From HXMU1420-13 sp965228545 (GTDB lineage Bacteria; Bacteroidota; Rhodothermia; Balneolales; Balneolaceae), in contig OZ245822.1 in NCBI GenBank assembly GCA_965228545.1, positions 1,798,001-1,862,000 of the forward strand: DNA of 64,000 bases, given 5' to 3'. The translations under genes were made by a program, and so were the position numbers. This document shows positions 18,801 to 27,405 of this stretch, in pieces. Positions within the stretch are counted from its first letter, which is position 1; every line of letters starts with the position of its first letter. The notes under the pieces were generated by a model, which worked only from the letters and a program-made list of their open reading frames with translations, was not told the origin of the DNA and made no database searches.

Positions 18801-19982
18801 GAAAATCTCACAAAATGGAATCAAGTATACCGATACGTAACACCAGCCGGCACTATTGGATATTTGCAAGGCTTTGCTACACCTACCAAACAAGCTGACG
18901 GTTCGGTGATTTGGGACTGTGTTATAATGGACAGCACCCAACACGTAATGGCAGAAATGGAAGCCGTTCGATCTAGCGAAAAATTACGTTCGTTTATAAA
19001 AGCATCCCCTCTTGCAATCTATCAGATTAATGCGGATGGCGTAGTTACCGATTTCTGGAATCCCGCGGCTGAGAATATCTTTGGATGGCTTCGAAAAGAC
19101 GTGATTGGTAAAAAACTCCCGCAAGTGGATGTTGCAAACGATAGCGAGTTTGCAACTATCATTCAATCTATCGAAAAGGAACATTCCCCACGGCAGCTAA
19201 TCGTTAAACGAAACAATAAATTTGGGGAAGAACTCACGTTAGAAGTCACAGCAGGGCCTTTTTTTGATGAACATGGCGAACTAACCGATCTATTGATTAT
19301 TGCTAATGATATTACCGAATTGCAAGAATATCGGAAAACGCTGGAAGCTGCCTTAAAGGAAAAAGATATTCTTTTGCAGGAAATTCACCATCGTGTTAAA
19401 AATAATCTGGCTATAGTAAGTGGGCTATTGGAATTGCAAGCCATGCGCAACGACACTGATCATGATATGAGTATGATTATCGAAGCCCGCAATCGCATAC
19501 ATTCTATTGCAATGGTGCACGAGCAGCTTTATCAGGATATGGATTTCAGCCACATTGATCCACGCGAATACTATCGCAAACTGCTTAAAAAATTACAGGC
19601 TAACACCATTTCCGATCCGCGTGATATCGAGTATGACTTAAAATTCGATATCGACCGGATCAACATAAATCGTGCAGTTCCACTTGGACTTTTAATTAAC
19701 GAGCTTTTCACAAATTCCATCAAACATGCATTTAAAGATGGTACCGGTAAACTAACCCTGCATTTCACCCAAACTGATGATCGTATAAATGTGTACTACG
19801 AGGATGATGGGCCCGGTTTTGTGATCGATGAGATCAAACACAAAAACACCATTGGTTGGCAGTTGATTGAGACCTTGCTGGTACAACTGGATTCGGATTA
19901 CACGATGGATACTGAGGGTCGATTTATGCTTGAATTTGTGTTTACTGAAGCATTGCATGGATCGCAAGCACACTACCATTAG
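15804..19982 (+). CDS. Nine-PAS histidine kinase with HisKA_2 (HWE-like) catalytic core
   Basis: A 1392-residue cytosolic sensor kinase with no transmembrane segment. PAS domains run roughly at 10-130, 145-265, 270-395, 400-525, 530-655, 660-785, 790-915, 920-1045 and 1055-1175. Domains 3-8 are visibly related, each beginning with a form of ITNQxPGVVxxYxxxPDG and ending in GTPTKLxNGTIxW, so they arose by internal duplication. The phosphoacceptor region is EIHHRVKNNLAIV (His1195), followed by a HATPase with NELFTNSIKHAF and DDGPGF. No partner regulator is adjacent on the same strand; the gene converges with an OmpR-type regulator five bases away. Confidence 0.9.
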   Translation: MSNSGIDYSTIESIVGDFLLHSTHFGCLVVDRLGRIVLANDTFFSIFPVLSKNQTGIPLHEVVHEQEKDRVHEAVEYLFEHGKLSQTEWRLLSLKDKFLYVDIEASLFESNGQQFALGIFIDRTSKKSLEADIKEQSKSLQNINEQYALAIKTAQLGIWEYNIQTDELIWNPEIMKMYGVKDEHAQISIEGWREFIHEEDLEATDNELAKAYAGKTVLNVRFRINAGDGTTKHISASAAPVFNADGEVVKIHGVNYDITDLIEAEFEITEREQLLRNITNQFPGFVVRSQVDRDGNEELQYLSDGIRDILGIDPEHTKKNLNVLWNSVCEDDLPRIKKEMAVAIEKSESLTTEICALNNKGRKKYLRIFATPQTDEHGTITWDTLGIDITDQKIKERAIYESQRMLDRLANQVPGMVYIYELLPDGTDRFEYLSKGVESLFGIDKDEALKNINLIWNKIHPDDVQKLSDSIQESAGNLKPWVSTYRIFDAKGNVKHIQGSGTPTKLKNGTIKWYSIGLNISDQVKQQEKILENKKHLSVISENFPGVIYTYVRHPDGSDEITYISKGIEHIHGLKTEEALNDVTKTWALMHPDDVEDFMNSILESSKNNTPWETQFRSRVKDGSYRYFQGFGKPTQLSNGSVLWSSISFDIHDQVIARIQLKEQKELLQSITDQISGVVLKYQYLPDGSDRITYINKRVTEYWGVEAEDVIEDINVGWARVVPEDIEPIRKSIYESVQDLSVWNNLMRFISKTGEIKYLRGVGTPKKLENGIIEFDVVFIDVTDEYLARKDLETKQHQLEVIGEQLPGVVFTYFRKPDGTDGFSNISDGFEEVYGFDKDKAISNPQHIWDRIHPEDLPKVIDNIIDSAQKLTKFDIQFRIIHPDGTLKYVHGFAAPTKVDNDTTVWNVINLDITDRKLAEIEIAEKQNQLQGITNQIPGVVLRYQSYPDQTEKLLYISDRVEDTFGVTIEQAYEDIQTIWDVIVPEDVELVKNSIADSAENLTKWNQVYRYVTPAGTIGYLQGFATPTKQADGSVIWDCVIMDSTQHVMAEMEAVRSSEKLRSFIKASPLAIYQINADGVVTDFWNPAAENIFGWLRKDVIGKKLPQVDVANDSEFATIIQSIEKEHSPRQLIVKRNNKFGEELTLEVTAGPFFDEHGELTDLLIIANDITELQEYRKTLEAALKEKDILLQEIHHRVKNNLAIVSGLLELQAMRNDTDHDMSMIIEARNRIHSIAMVHEQLYQDMDFSHIDPREYYRKLLKKLQANTISDPRDIEYDLKFDIDRININRAVPLGLLINELFTNSIKHAFKDGTGKLTLHFTQTDDRINVYYEDDGPGFVIDEIKHKNTIGWQLIETLLVQLDSDYTMDTEGRFMLEFVFTEALHGSQAHYH

Positions 19983-19987
19983 TGTAT

Positions 19988-20686
19988 TTAATCACTAACG
20001 AATTTATAGCCAAAACCGTGAACAGTAATTATATGTTTGGGATACCGATTATCCGGCTCCAGTTTTTGCCGTAACCAAGCAATATGCACATCCACAGTGC
20101 GTGTTGAAGGCAAGGCATCGTACCCCCACACTTCGTTCAATAATTGATCGCGGCTTAATATCATGTCAACATGTTCTACCAAAAACTTCAATAGTTGAAA
20201 TTCTTTTGCCGAAAGTAGCACTTCTTGTCCATTTTTAGATACTCTCATACTTTTGAAATCAATTGCTACATCTGCAAAGGCATATTGCTCTAGGTTTACA
20301 GCTTTAGCTGATTGTTGTTTCTTTCGAAGTTGAACCTCAATTCGGGCCAGCAACTCCATCATCTCGAACGGTTTTTGCATGTAATCGTCGGCACCCAGCT
20401 TTAGTCCAAGCACTTTGTCAACAACTTGTCCCTTTGCTGTGAGCATAATAATTGGCGTTTGTACTTGGTTTTGCCGTAAATCTTTACAAACATCCAGCCC
20501 ATCTTTTCCGGGTAACATCAGGTCTAAAATAATTACATCAAAGTCTTCTGAAAGTGCTCGCTCATAGCCCGTCAACCCATCCGAGGCAATTTCCACATCG
20601 TAGCGTTCTTCACTCAAACGATCCTGTATGGTCATAATCAGGCCTTGTTCATCTTCTACCAATAATATGCGTCCTTTTTTTTCCAT
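19988..20686 (-). CDS. OmpR/PhoB-family response regulator
   Basis: A 232-residue two-domain regulator. The receiver carries the acidic pair in VEDE (residues 10-13), phosphoacceptor Asp55 (IILDLMLPGKDG), Thr83 and Lys105. The C-terminal winged helix includes LLSAKEFQLLKFLVEH and RTVDVHIAWLRQKLE. It lies seven bases after the sensor kinase gene on the same strand, so the two form a kinase-regulator operon. Likely targets include its own promoter region, where direct TTAACA repeats occur (22641-22679). Confidence 0.95.
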   Translation of the reverse strand: MEKKGRILLVEDEQGLIMTIQDRLSEERYDVEIASDGLTGYERALSEDFDVIILDLMLPGKDGLDVCKDLRQNQVQTPIIMLTAKGQVVDKVLGLKLGADDYMQKPFEMMELLARIEVQLRKKQQSAKAVNLEQYAFADVAIDFKSMRVSKNGQEVLLSAKEFQLLKFLVEHVDMILSRDQLLNEVWGYDALPSTRTVDVHIAWLRQKLEPDNRYPKHIITVHGFGYKFVSD

Positions 20687-20693
20687 GGTGATG

Positions 20694-22592
20694 TTAAGCC
20701 AGAGGTATAATTAGTGTAAAGGTACTGCCTTTGCCCGGTGTGCTTTGCACAGCTATTTCTCCTTCATGTTCTTTGGCAACCCGCTCTACCAAATTCAATC
20801 CAATGCCGTTTCCTTTAAATTGTTGCGAAACTGCATAATTCGCTCGATAAAAAGGCTGAAAAATTTTCTTTTGCTCATCTTCAGGAATCCCAATTCCAAA
20901 ATCCTGAACCTGAATTCGAAGTCCCAAACCCGATTTAAATGAAGTTTCGTCTATACGAAAAATCACCTTTTCGCCTTCTTTACTAAACTTAATGGCGTTG
21001 CGTAGTAAATTTGTAATAGCCAGAAATAAAGCGTCTTTATCGGCATAAACTGCTGGTACTTTGGATACATTAGAACATTGAATTTCGATGTGTTTCTGAC
21101 GGGCAATCGGCGTCAGTTCTTCCAAAATCTGTTGTACCAATGCATCTATTGGCACATTGGTAAAATTGTAACTCTTTTTTCCGGATTGGATGCCTGAGAA
21201 TTCCATAATTTGGTCTACCATCTCACTCAGCCGTTTACTTTCCGACAGCATGAGTTGTGCATACTCCTGCTTGCGTTCTTCACTTTGTATCACTCCCTCG
21301 CTTAAGTTCTCTGCTGCCGAGCGGATTACTGTAATAGGTGTGCGTAATTCGTGAGAAACACCGGCTACAAAAAGCATTTGTTGGTCGGCCAACTCGCGAG
21401 AACGTTGCGCAAAAATAATGATCATCACTCCGCTGACCCCCAAAATGAGTAAAATTCCAAAACTGATAATCAAATTTCTGTTTCGAGTTTTAGTAACAAA
21501 CTCATCCAACGACCCCGCTTTAAATGATAACCAAAGCCTCCACCCCGACTTTGAAACATTGCCCACAAATGCTGTGGTGATGCTGGTATCGCGTAGTGTC
21601 GAATCAATGTCGCTAAATAGGGAATTGTCAGTAAAATCAATATTTACTTCAGAACGCTCCTCATCATTATGCACCTCCCGATATGAACTTCTTTCGCGGG
21701 TTACAATGCGCTCGCTGTGAGAACTAAAGAAACTAAAAACAAGACTATCGCCTTGCATTTCCCGCGGATTTGTTTGTGCATCTAAGAGCATTAAGCTGGA
21801 GAAATTTACACGTTCCAAATACTTCGAAAATTCGGGAGAATCCTGCTCGCCACCCACACTATAATAGTGTTGGTTGTCCACTTCATCCACTATAGCCAAT
21901 TGATATTGATCTTGAAAAGATTCTCCTAAATATCGCGAGGCAATTTCAGGTATCAATTGCTCTTTAATAGCAACATCGTTTAAACGAATTAGTACGTAAT
22001 CATCTAATTGATTGATACTTAAACGTACTTCAAAATTTTCGGCTCCTTCATTTCGGTTCAATGAAACAAAATCGAGTACCTGCACAGGAATTTTCAAATA
22101 ACTGGGCGATCCTAAATTTGGAAAATTAGATAAGGGTACACTGTTCGCTTTGCCATCTAAATGCGAGTGATTATCAAGCCAGATTTGCAACGCAGAGTCT
22201 GCTTTCACCTTAGAAATTATCATCGCTTCGGGCTCTGCCTGAAAAATAGTGACATCTTCCCCCTCATCTTTAATCAGATACACCTTATCTACAATCGAGA
22301 TCTGAGGTTCGGATGAATACCATTTAGCAATATTTTCAAGGAATGCGATTTCCAGTTCCTGATCAGAATTATCGGAATTGGTTACCTGTAGGCGAAAAGC
22401 TCCATACACTTCAGAAAAAGCTTCATTAAAGTCGCTAATAAAATTTTCTGTAGAGGCTTCAATTCCATCGTTTAACCGTTGCCTTTCGGCATCGCTCACA
22501 CTTCCCAACCAATTATATTGCAGCACGGCCAGCGTAACTAGTGCTCCTACTATTACAACTAAAAAACTATATGTAAACCATCGGTTCTGCAT
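20694..22592 (-). CDS. Transmembrane sensor histidine kinase
   Basis: A 632-residue kinase from the ATG at 22592 (a TTG two codons earlier is less likely). Two transmembrane helices (about 7-25 and 374-394) bracket a long periplasmic sensor of about 350 residues with no family I recognise. HisKA has SHELRTPITVIRSAAENL (His414), and the HATPase domain shows NLLRNAIKFS, DFGIGIP and GNGIGLNLV. It pairs with the downstream OmpR-type regulator. The overall architecture is like RprX-type envelope sensors of Bacteroidota (inference). Confidence 0.92.
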   Translation of the reverse strand: MQNRWFTYSFLVVIVGALVTLAVLQYNWLGSVSDAERQRLNDGIEASTENFISDFNEAFSEVYGAFRLQVTNSDNSDQELEIAFLENIAKWYSSEPQISIVDKVYLIKDEGEDVTIFQAEPEAMIISKVKADSALQIWLDNHSHLDGKANSVPLSNFPNLGSPSYLKIPVQVLDFVSLNRNEGAENFEVRLSINQLDDYVLIRLNDVAIKEQLIPEIASRYLGESFQDQYQLAIVDEVDNQHYYSVGGEQDSPEFSKYLERVNFSSLMLLDAQTNPREMQGDSLVFSFFSSHSERIVTRERSSYREVHNDEERSEVNIDFTDNSLFSDIDSTLRDTSITTAFVGNVSKSGWRLWLSFKAGSLDEFVTKTRNRNLIISFGILLILGVSGVMIIIFAQRSRELADQQMLFVAGVSHELRTPITVIRSAAENLSEGVIQSEERKQEYAQLMLSESKRLSEMVDQIMEFSGIQSGKKSYNFTNVPIDALVQQILEELTPIARQKHIEIQCSNVSKVPAVYADKDALFLAITNLLRNAIKFSKEGEKVIFRIDETSFKSGLGLRIQVQDFGIGIPEDEQKKIFQPFYRANYAVSQQFKGNGIGLNLVERVAKEHEGEIAVQSTPGKGSTFTLIIPLA

Positions 22593-22640
22593 GCCCAAAA
22601 GTAGGTGCTTTCCTTGCTAAGTGAAAAGATTTAGCATCGA

Positions 22641-22679
22641 TTTAACATCCTTAACAAACATTTTGCCAAGCCTTAACAA
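22641..22679. promoter_or_regulatory. Direct repeats between the sensor kinase and PDZ genes
   Basis: TTAACA occurs at 22642-22647, 22651-22656 and 22673-22678; the last two are part of identical CTTAACAA octamers 22 bp apart, two helical turns. Direct repeats on one face of the DNA are typical of OmpR/PhoB-type binding sites. The site lies between the divergent kinase-regulator operon and the PDZ-ABC operon and could control either. Confidence 0.4.
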
Positions 22680-22734
22680 CTCATAAGTATCACTTTCGAA
22701 TATTGGCGCCGAACCAATAACCAATTCGAAATCA

Positions 22735-23466
22735 ATGAAATTCTTCCACTATTTCCTGATCACAACGATCGGAATAATATTTGCCCAACCCCTACATGCA
22801 CAAGTCCAGCGAACTATGACTTTTGATGCCTCTACTAGTTTTTTACTGCAAGAGTTGAACGCTATGATTATTGAGAACGATGAAGGCTTACTCGTTGAGA
22901 TGATTATGGGACAACCTTCGGGAGGTTCTGAAGCAATGGATGACGAATTGCAACGAGGCGATGCTATTCTGATGGTGAATGGAAAACGGACTTCGTCGGT
23001 ATCGGTAATACGGGAAACTTATGAAAGCTTGAGTAAGGGAGACGAGATCAAAATTGGTGTTCGTCGCGGGGAAACCCGATTCATCGTTCGAGCTGTGAAA
23101 GGTGATATTCCCGAAAATATACCCGGCCGGATGGTTCTCTCTTTTGATACCGACGAGGGAAACCCACCAACCTTGTTACCCGAACTTGGTGTACTGGTAA
23201 CTGATAATGAATCAGGTATCCAAATCACATCTATGCTCGAGCCAATGCTTCCTGTTGATCTGCAAAATCAAGAACTAGACGATTATCTGATCCAAACTGT
23301 AAACGGCAAGCGCTTCGAGATGGCTCAAAACCTACAACAGTATCTGAATTCGCTTGAAGTTGGTGATGCTATTGTACTTAAAATTGAAAAAAATGGCTCG
23401 CAAAAAACACTCGAATTAGAAAAACAAGAACCACGCGGTAATGTTCACATGAACATTGATAATTGA
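22735..23466 (+). CDS. Exported protein with two PDZ-like domains
   Basis: A 243-residue protein with a signal peptide (to about residue 22, LHAQ). Two PDZ-like units are seen: residues about 35-120 (ELQRGDAILMVNGKRTSSVSVIRETYESLSKGDEIKIGVRRGE) and about 130-230 (LDDYLIQTVNGKRFEMAQNLQQYLNSLEVGDAIVLKIEKNG). No protease domain is attached, so it probably serves as a periplasmic adaptor or chaperone. It heads a plus-strand cluster with a NEW3 membrane protein and an ABC transporter. Confidence 0.8.
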   Translation: MKFFHYFLITTIGIIFAQPLHAQVQRTMTFDASTSFLLQELNAMIIENDEGLLVEMIMGQPSGGSEAMDDELQRGDAILMVNGKRTSSVSVIRETYESLSKGDEIKIGVRRGETRFIVRAVKGDIPENIPGRMVLSFDTDEGNPPTLLPELGVLVTDNESGIQITSMLEPMLPVDLQNQELDDYLIQTVNGKRFEMAQNLQQYLNSLEVGDAIVLKIEKNGSQKTLELEKQEPRGNVHMNIDN

Positions 23467-23474
23467 GAGTAAAC

Positions 23475-24971
23475 ATGAATAGACTATTCCACATTTCGTT
23501 ATTTACTTTGGCCTTTCTTGTTCTGTTGCCTGATGCATCTCAAGCACAAAGTCCTTTCCCTAATGCAAGAGACGATTCTTATCCATTATTAGGATTAAAG
23601 AGAGCAAAGAGTACGTATGATCGCGCTTCCAATGAACTAGATCGAAAAAAAGAGCTCTGGGAAAAAGAGCTGATCAGTGCCGAAGAATATGAGAATGCCC
23701 TAAATACCTATCAGGATGCTGAGGTAAATTATCAGCAATCCCTTTTGGTGTTACTATTCGAACAACAGTTTGTGAGTATCAGAAAAGCATTAAAAACTCA
23801 AAGCGATGACAATATAAAACGAGTATTGGTAACTCTCGAAAACACAACTAGTGCCACCGAAGAGTTTGAACAAATTGTGAACATGGAAGACGAACTTTTC
23901 CGATCACTTCAACCGGATGTGATTCACAATATTTATGTATCGCTGAGCAACGACGATGGGGCAATTATCAGCTCGCCATATGAAATAAAAATCGATCAGC
24001 TTAAAAGTGGTAAACCGGTAACTGTGAACTTTGATATGCTGCAAGATTTGGATGAGGTGACGGTTAACATCATTTATGGTAATGGTTCATCTCGCAGTCC
24101 TAAAGTATTCCTCGAAAAAGATGCTTCTGCAAATAAAGTATTGATTCAATCGGAACGCTTTTCGCAGGAATTGGAATTGGGCAGTTCCGCTACCTACGGC
24201 ATGGGGCTAGAACTATTTAGTGGCATGGACGACACTTACAAACTGGAAGTGGTAAATCTGCCGGCATCTGTTACCCGATACTTCAACGAGCAAGGTGAAC
24301 AAGGGCGAATCAGCCAGATTAAATTTACGGAATCGAAAAATACCATTCGGGCAAATTTACAAGTCTCCTTACCCGACCGACCCACCGCCGATGTGCCTAT
24401 GGATCAACCCATCGATTTTTATGTAATGGCCGTTCCTGTTACTAAACTCGATGAATTTGCCAACCATCAAGGAATGTGGACGGAAGAAGATATTCGAGCA
24501 CTTGATGTAGGATTTGTACGCCTGGAAATGATTCCGCGTGGTGTAGGAAGGCTCGTAGTAAAAGCCCCTCAATTGTATAACGAGCTGGAGTCGGAAGGTC
24601 CGGTTGAATTCACTTTTGAAATAGTTAATGAAGGCACGCGCCGACTTGATAATATTGAATTCGAAGTAAATGCTCCGTTTCAGTGGGAAAAACGTATCGA
24701 ACCCAATGTAATTCCTGAATTGGGAATTCGTGAAGAGATGACCGTGAAAATGTATCTCTATCCGCCCGATGACATCAGTGTTGGCAGGTACGAAACCCGG
24801 TTAAGATCTACTTCATTGTCGGATAATCAACCCATTAATGCCGAAGATAAAACCTTTACCGTGCAAGTTGCGGCACAGGCGAATGTATTCGGAACTGCCT
24901 TTATCCTACTACTCATCATCGGGTTGGTAAGCGGCTTGGTAATTTTTGGAATTAAGCTTTCAAGAAAGTGA
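23475..24971 (+). CDS. NEW3-domain membrane-anchored protein
   Basis: About 498 residues from the ATG at 23475 (a TTG at 23463 would overlap the PDZ gene). Signal peptide to about residue 25 (SQAQ), then a helical, probably coiled-coil stretch (KRAKSTYDRASNELDRKKELWEKELISAEEYENAL), beta-rich middle, and a NEW3-type domain (GPVEFTFEIVNEGTRRLDNIEFEVNAP) before a C-terminal transmembrane helix (AFILLLIIGLVSGLVIFGI) with a short cytosolic tail. Proteins of this design are often next to ABC-2 exporters, as here, and may be an extracytoplasmic partner. Function is inferred from context only. Confidence 0.7.
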   Translation: MNRLFHISLFTLAFLVLLPDASQAQSPFPNARDDSYPLLGLKRAKSTYDRASNELDRKKELWEKELISAEEYENALNTYQDAEVNYQQSLLVLLFEQQFVSIRKALKTQSDDNIKRVLVTLENTTSATEEFEQIVNMEDELFRSLQPDVIHNIYVSLSNDDGAIISSPYEIKIDQLKSGKPVTVNFDMLQDLDEVTVNIIYGNGSSRSPKVFLEKDASANKVLIQSERFSQELELGSSATYGMGLELFSGMDDTYKLEVVNLPASVTRYFNEQGEQGRISQIKFTESKNTIRANLQVSLPDRPTADVPMDQPIDFYVMAVPVTKLDEFANHQGMWTEEDIRALDVGFVRLEMIPRGVGRLVVKAPQLYNELESEGPVEFTFEIVNEGTRRLDNIEFEVNAPFQWEKRIEPNVIPELGIREEMTVKMYLYPPDDISVGRYETRLRSTSLSDNQPINAEDKTFTVQVAAQANVFGTAFILLLIIGLVSGLVIFGIKLSRK

Positions 24972-25107
24972 TGTGAGACTAAAAATATGACCAACAATAT
25001 CTCATTGCTCGATTTGAAAAAAATGACACTGTAAACCCACCTAACAGGCTCGAAATGAAGAGAGCTTAAAAAACCATTTTGAAATTGAACCCCAAAATCA
25101 ACGAACC

Positions 25108-25893
25108 ATGCAAAACTCAACGATACAAGCAGCTCCTTTACTTGAAGCGGTAGAACTCACAAAAGTGTACGAAGATGGTGTAAAGGCACTCGACAACCTG
25201 AATCTTATAGTGCGGGAAGGTGAAATCTACGCCATGCTGGGCGGCAATGGAGCCGGAAAAACCACAACGATCAATACTTTTTTGGATTTCATCCAACCTA
25301 CATCAGGTCAGGCACTTATACATGGTGTTAACGCCAACGAACTACCTTTAGAAGCAAAAAAGCATGTTGCTTTCGTTTCTGAGAATGTACAACTCTACCC
25401 TAATTTTACGGCCATGCAGAACCTCGATTTCTTTGTTCGATTGGGAGGTAAAAGTCACTATAAACGTGCAGATTACGAACAAGCTTTGCAAAGAGTAGGC
25501 TTACAAAGTGAAGCTTTTGATAAAAAACTGAAAGATTTCTCTAAAGGGATGCGCCAGAAATGTGGCATTGCAATCGCCATTTTGAAAGATGCACCGGCAA
25601 TTCTACTCGACGAACCCACGTCCGGTCTCGATCCTAAAGCGGGCAAAGAATTTACACGTCTTATTGCTGAATTAAGTGATGAGGGTAAGGCCATCCTTAT
25701 GAGTACGCACGACATCTTCCGGGCGAAAGAAATTGCCGATTATGTGGGCATTTTAAACAATGGCGAGTTGGTTGCAGAGAAAACTCGCGCAGAGCTTGAA
25801 GGAGTTAATCTTGAAGATTTATATGTAGAGTACATGGCCGGCTACATGGATGAAACCGTTTTTGAAGGCTCACTTAGTAATAATCTTTCCTGA
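25108..25893 (+). CDS. ABC transporter ATP-binding protein
   Basis: A 261-residue ATPase with Walker A GGNGAGKTT (residues 45-53), signature SKGMRQKCGIAIAI, Walker B AILLDEPTSGLDP and H-loop STHD. It matches the ABC-2/CcmA-type exporters with separate permeases. The two permease genes follow directly, so it would energise both or form alternative complexes. The 136-bp gap from the NEW3 gene could hold an internal promoter, but none was recognised. Confidence 0.93.
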   Translation: MQNSTIQAAPLLEAVELTKVYEDGVKALDNLNLIVREGEIYAMLGGNGAGKTTTINTFLDFIQPTSGQALIHGVNANELPLEAKKHVAFVSENVQLYPNFTAMQNLDFFVRLGGKSHYKRADYEQALQRVGLQSEAFDKKLKDFSKGMRQKCGIAIAILKDAPAILLDEPTSGLDPKAGKEFTRLIAELSDEGKAILMSTHDIFRAKEIADYVGILNNGELVAEKTRAELEGVNLEDLYVEYMAGYMDETVFEGSLSNNLS

Positions 25894-25954
25894 AATTTCT
25901 AATCGGTGTTCAACGCTCACGTGCGATACCTGAATACCAAAACCATGTAAAACC

Positions 25955-27370
25955 ATGTTTAAACTCATTTTTCTAAAAGAACTTCGCGACATCATTCAAA
26001 GCAGTAGATTTACCATAAGTTTTGCTGTGTGTTCTGTGCTCATCATTCTTGCATTTGTAATGGGGGCGCAGAACTATCTGTCAAGTAAAGCTCAATACGA
26101 TGCTGCCATTCAGGAAAATCGTAATCAGATTGCGGCTCATACCGATTGGGTGATGGTAGAACACTCTATCATGTTACCACCTCAACCTTTAATGACATTG
26201 GTGAATGGTGTTTCGAACGACGTAGGGCGAAATATTGCCATGAGCGGTCGAGGCGAACTTCGTGCCGAAAATACACGCTTTAACGACGAACCAATTTTTG
26301 CTGTATTCCGCTTTATGGATCTTGAATTCATTTTTAGCATCGTTTTGTCTTTGTTTGCAATCATTTTTGCCTACGATGCCATTAATGGTGAAAAAAACCG
26401 AGGTACGCTTAAACTTTGTTTTGCAAACCCGGTTTCGCGGGCAAGTTTCATTGGCGGCAAATTAGCCGGTTCTTTTGTAGGGTTAAGTATAGCACTGTTA
26501 ATTCCAATCTTAATTGGTTGTGCACTTCTTCCAGTTTTGGGTGTACAATTAACTACTGATGAATGGCTAAGATTAACCCTCATTTTATTGGCCGGCATTG
26601 TGTATTTCGGAGTTTTTTTGGCACTTACTATTGCCATTTCTGCATCTACAGTAAAGCCTTCGAACGCATTTTTGATTGGATTAGTAGTATGGATTTTTGC
26701 CGTACTCATTATTCCAAGAACATCGGTATTGGTATCGGGAAGAATTGTTGATGTACCCAACGTGGATGAAATTACTGCTCAGAAAAACCGTTATCGAACG
26801 CAATTATTTGACGAAGATCGACCTAAAATGTCGAACTTTCAGTTGCCAGAAGGCACAGAAATTGAAAATGCAATGGGGGCATTTCAATCCTTTATGGGCG
26901 AGTTATCTACTGCAAGGCAAGAAAAGATCGATATTTTTAATGCTCGTTTAAATGAGCAATACACCAATAAAAAACGACAGCAAGAGCGCATAGCATTATT
27001 ATTGTCGCGAATATCGCCAACCTCGGCATTTACACTTGCAACGATTGAATTGGCAGGAACCTCTCTGGCACTTCAAAATCAGTTTATGGATGCCGCTTAC
27101 ACATATCAAAACGCTTATGCTGATTTTATGCAAGAAAAAACAGGTTCAAATAGAAGCAGTGGTTTTCGAATGATTATGATTACAACCGGTGGCGATGAAG
27201 AACAGCCGGAGCCGCTAGACCCTGATGAATTACCACAATTCACCTTCGAATCGCATGATATTGGCATGGCTACGCAGGCTGGAATGATAGATTTGAGCCT
27301 GCTCATCTTGTTTAGTCTCATTTTTTTTGGCGGTGCGTTTCGTGCCTTCTTAAGCTACGATTTGAGATAA
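25955..27370 (+). CDS. ABC-2 type permease (first of a pair)
   Basis: A 471-residue permease: one N-terminal transmembrane helix (SFAVCSVLIILAFVMG), an extracytoplasmic loop of about 120 residues, a block of about five helices (LEFIFSIVLSLFAIIFAYDAINGEKNRGTLKLCFANPVSR and following), then a second long loop and a final helix ending FLSYDLR. The DAINGEKNRGTLKL motif is typical of the DUF3526/ABC-2 group in Bacteroidota. It is clearly paralogous to the next gene. The substrate is unknown. Confidence 0.87.
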   Translation: MFKLIFLKELRDIIQSSRFTISFAVCSVLIILAFVMGAQNYLSSKAQYDAAIQENRNQIAAHTDWVMVEHSIMLPPQPLMTLVNGVSNDVGRNIAMSGRGELRAENTRFNDEPIFAVFRFMDLEFIFSIVLSLFAIIFAYDAINGEKNRGTLKLCFANPVSRASFIGGKLAGSFVGLSIALLIPILIGCALLPVLGVQLTTDEWLRLTLILLAGIVYFGVFLALTIAISASTVKPSNAFLIGLVVWIFAVLIIPRTSVLVSGRIVDVPNVDEITAQKNRYRTQLFDEDRPKMSNFQLPEGTEIENAMGAFQSFMGELSTARQEKIDIFNARLNEQYTNKKRQQERIALLLSRISPTSAFTLATIELAGTSLALQNQFMDAAYTYQNAYADFMQEKTGSNRSSGFRMIMITTGGDEEQPEPLDPDELPQFTFESHDIGMATQAGMIDLSLLILFSLIFFGGAFRAFLSYDLR

Positions 27371-27405
27371 AACCCACATCATAAAAACTTTAAATAGGTA
27401 CACGC

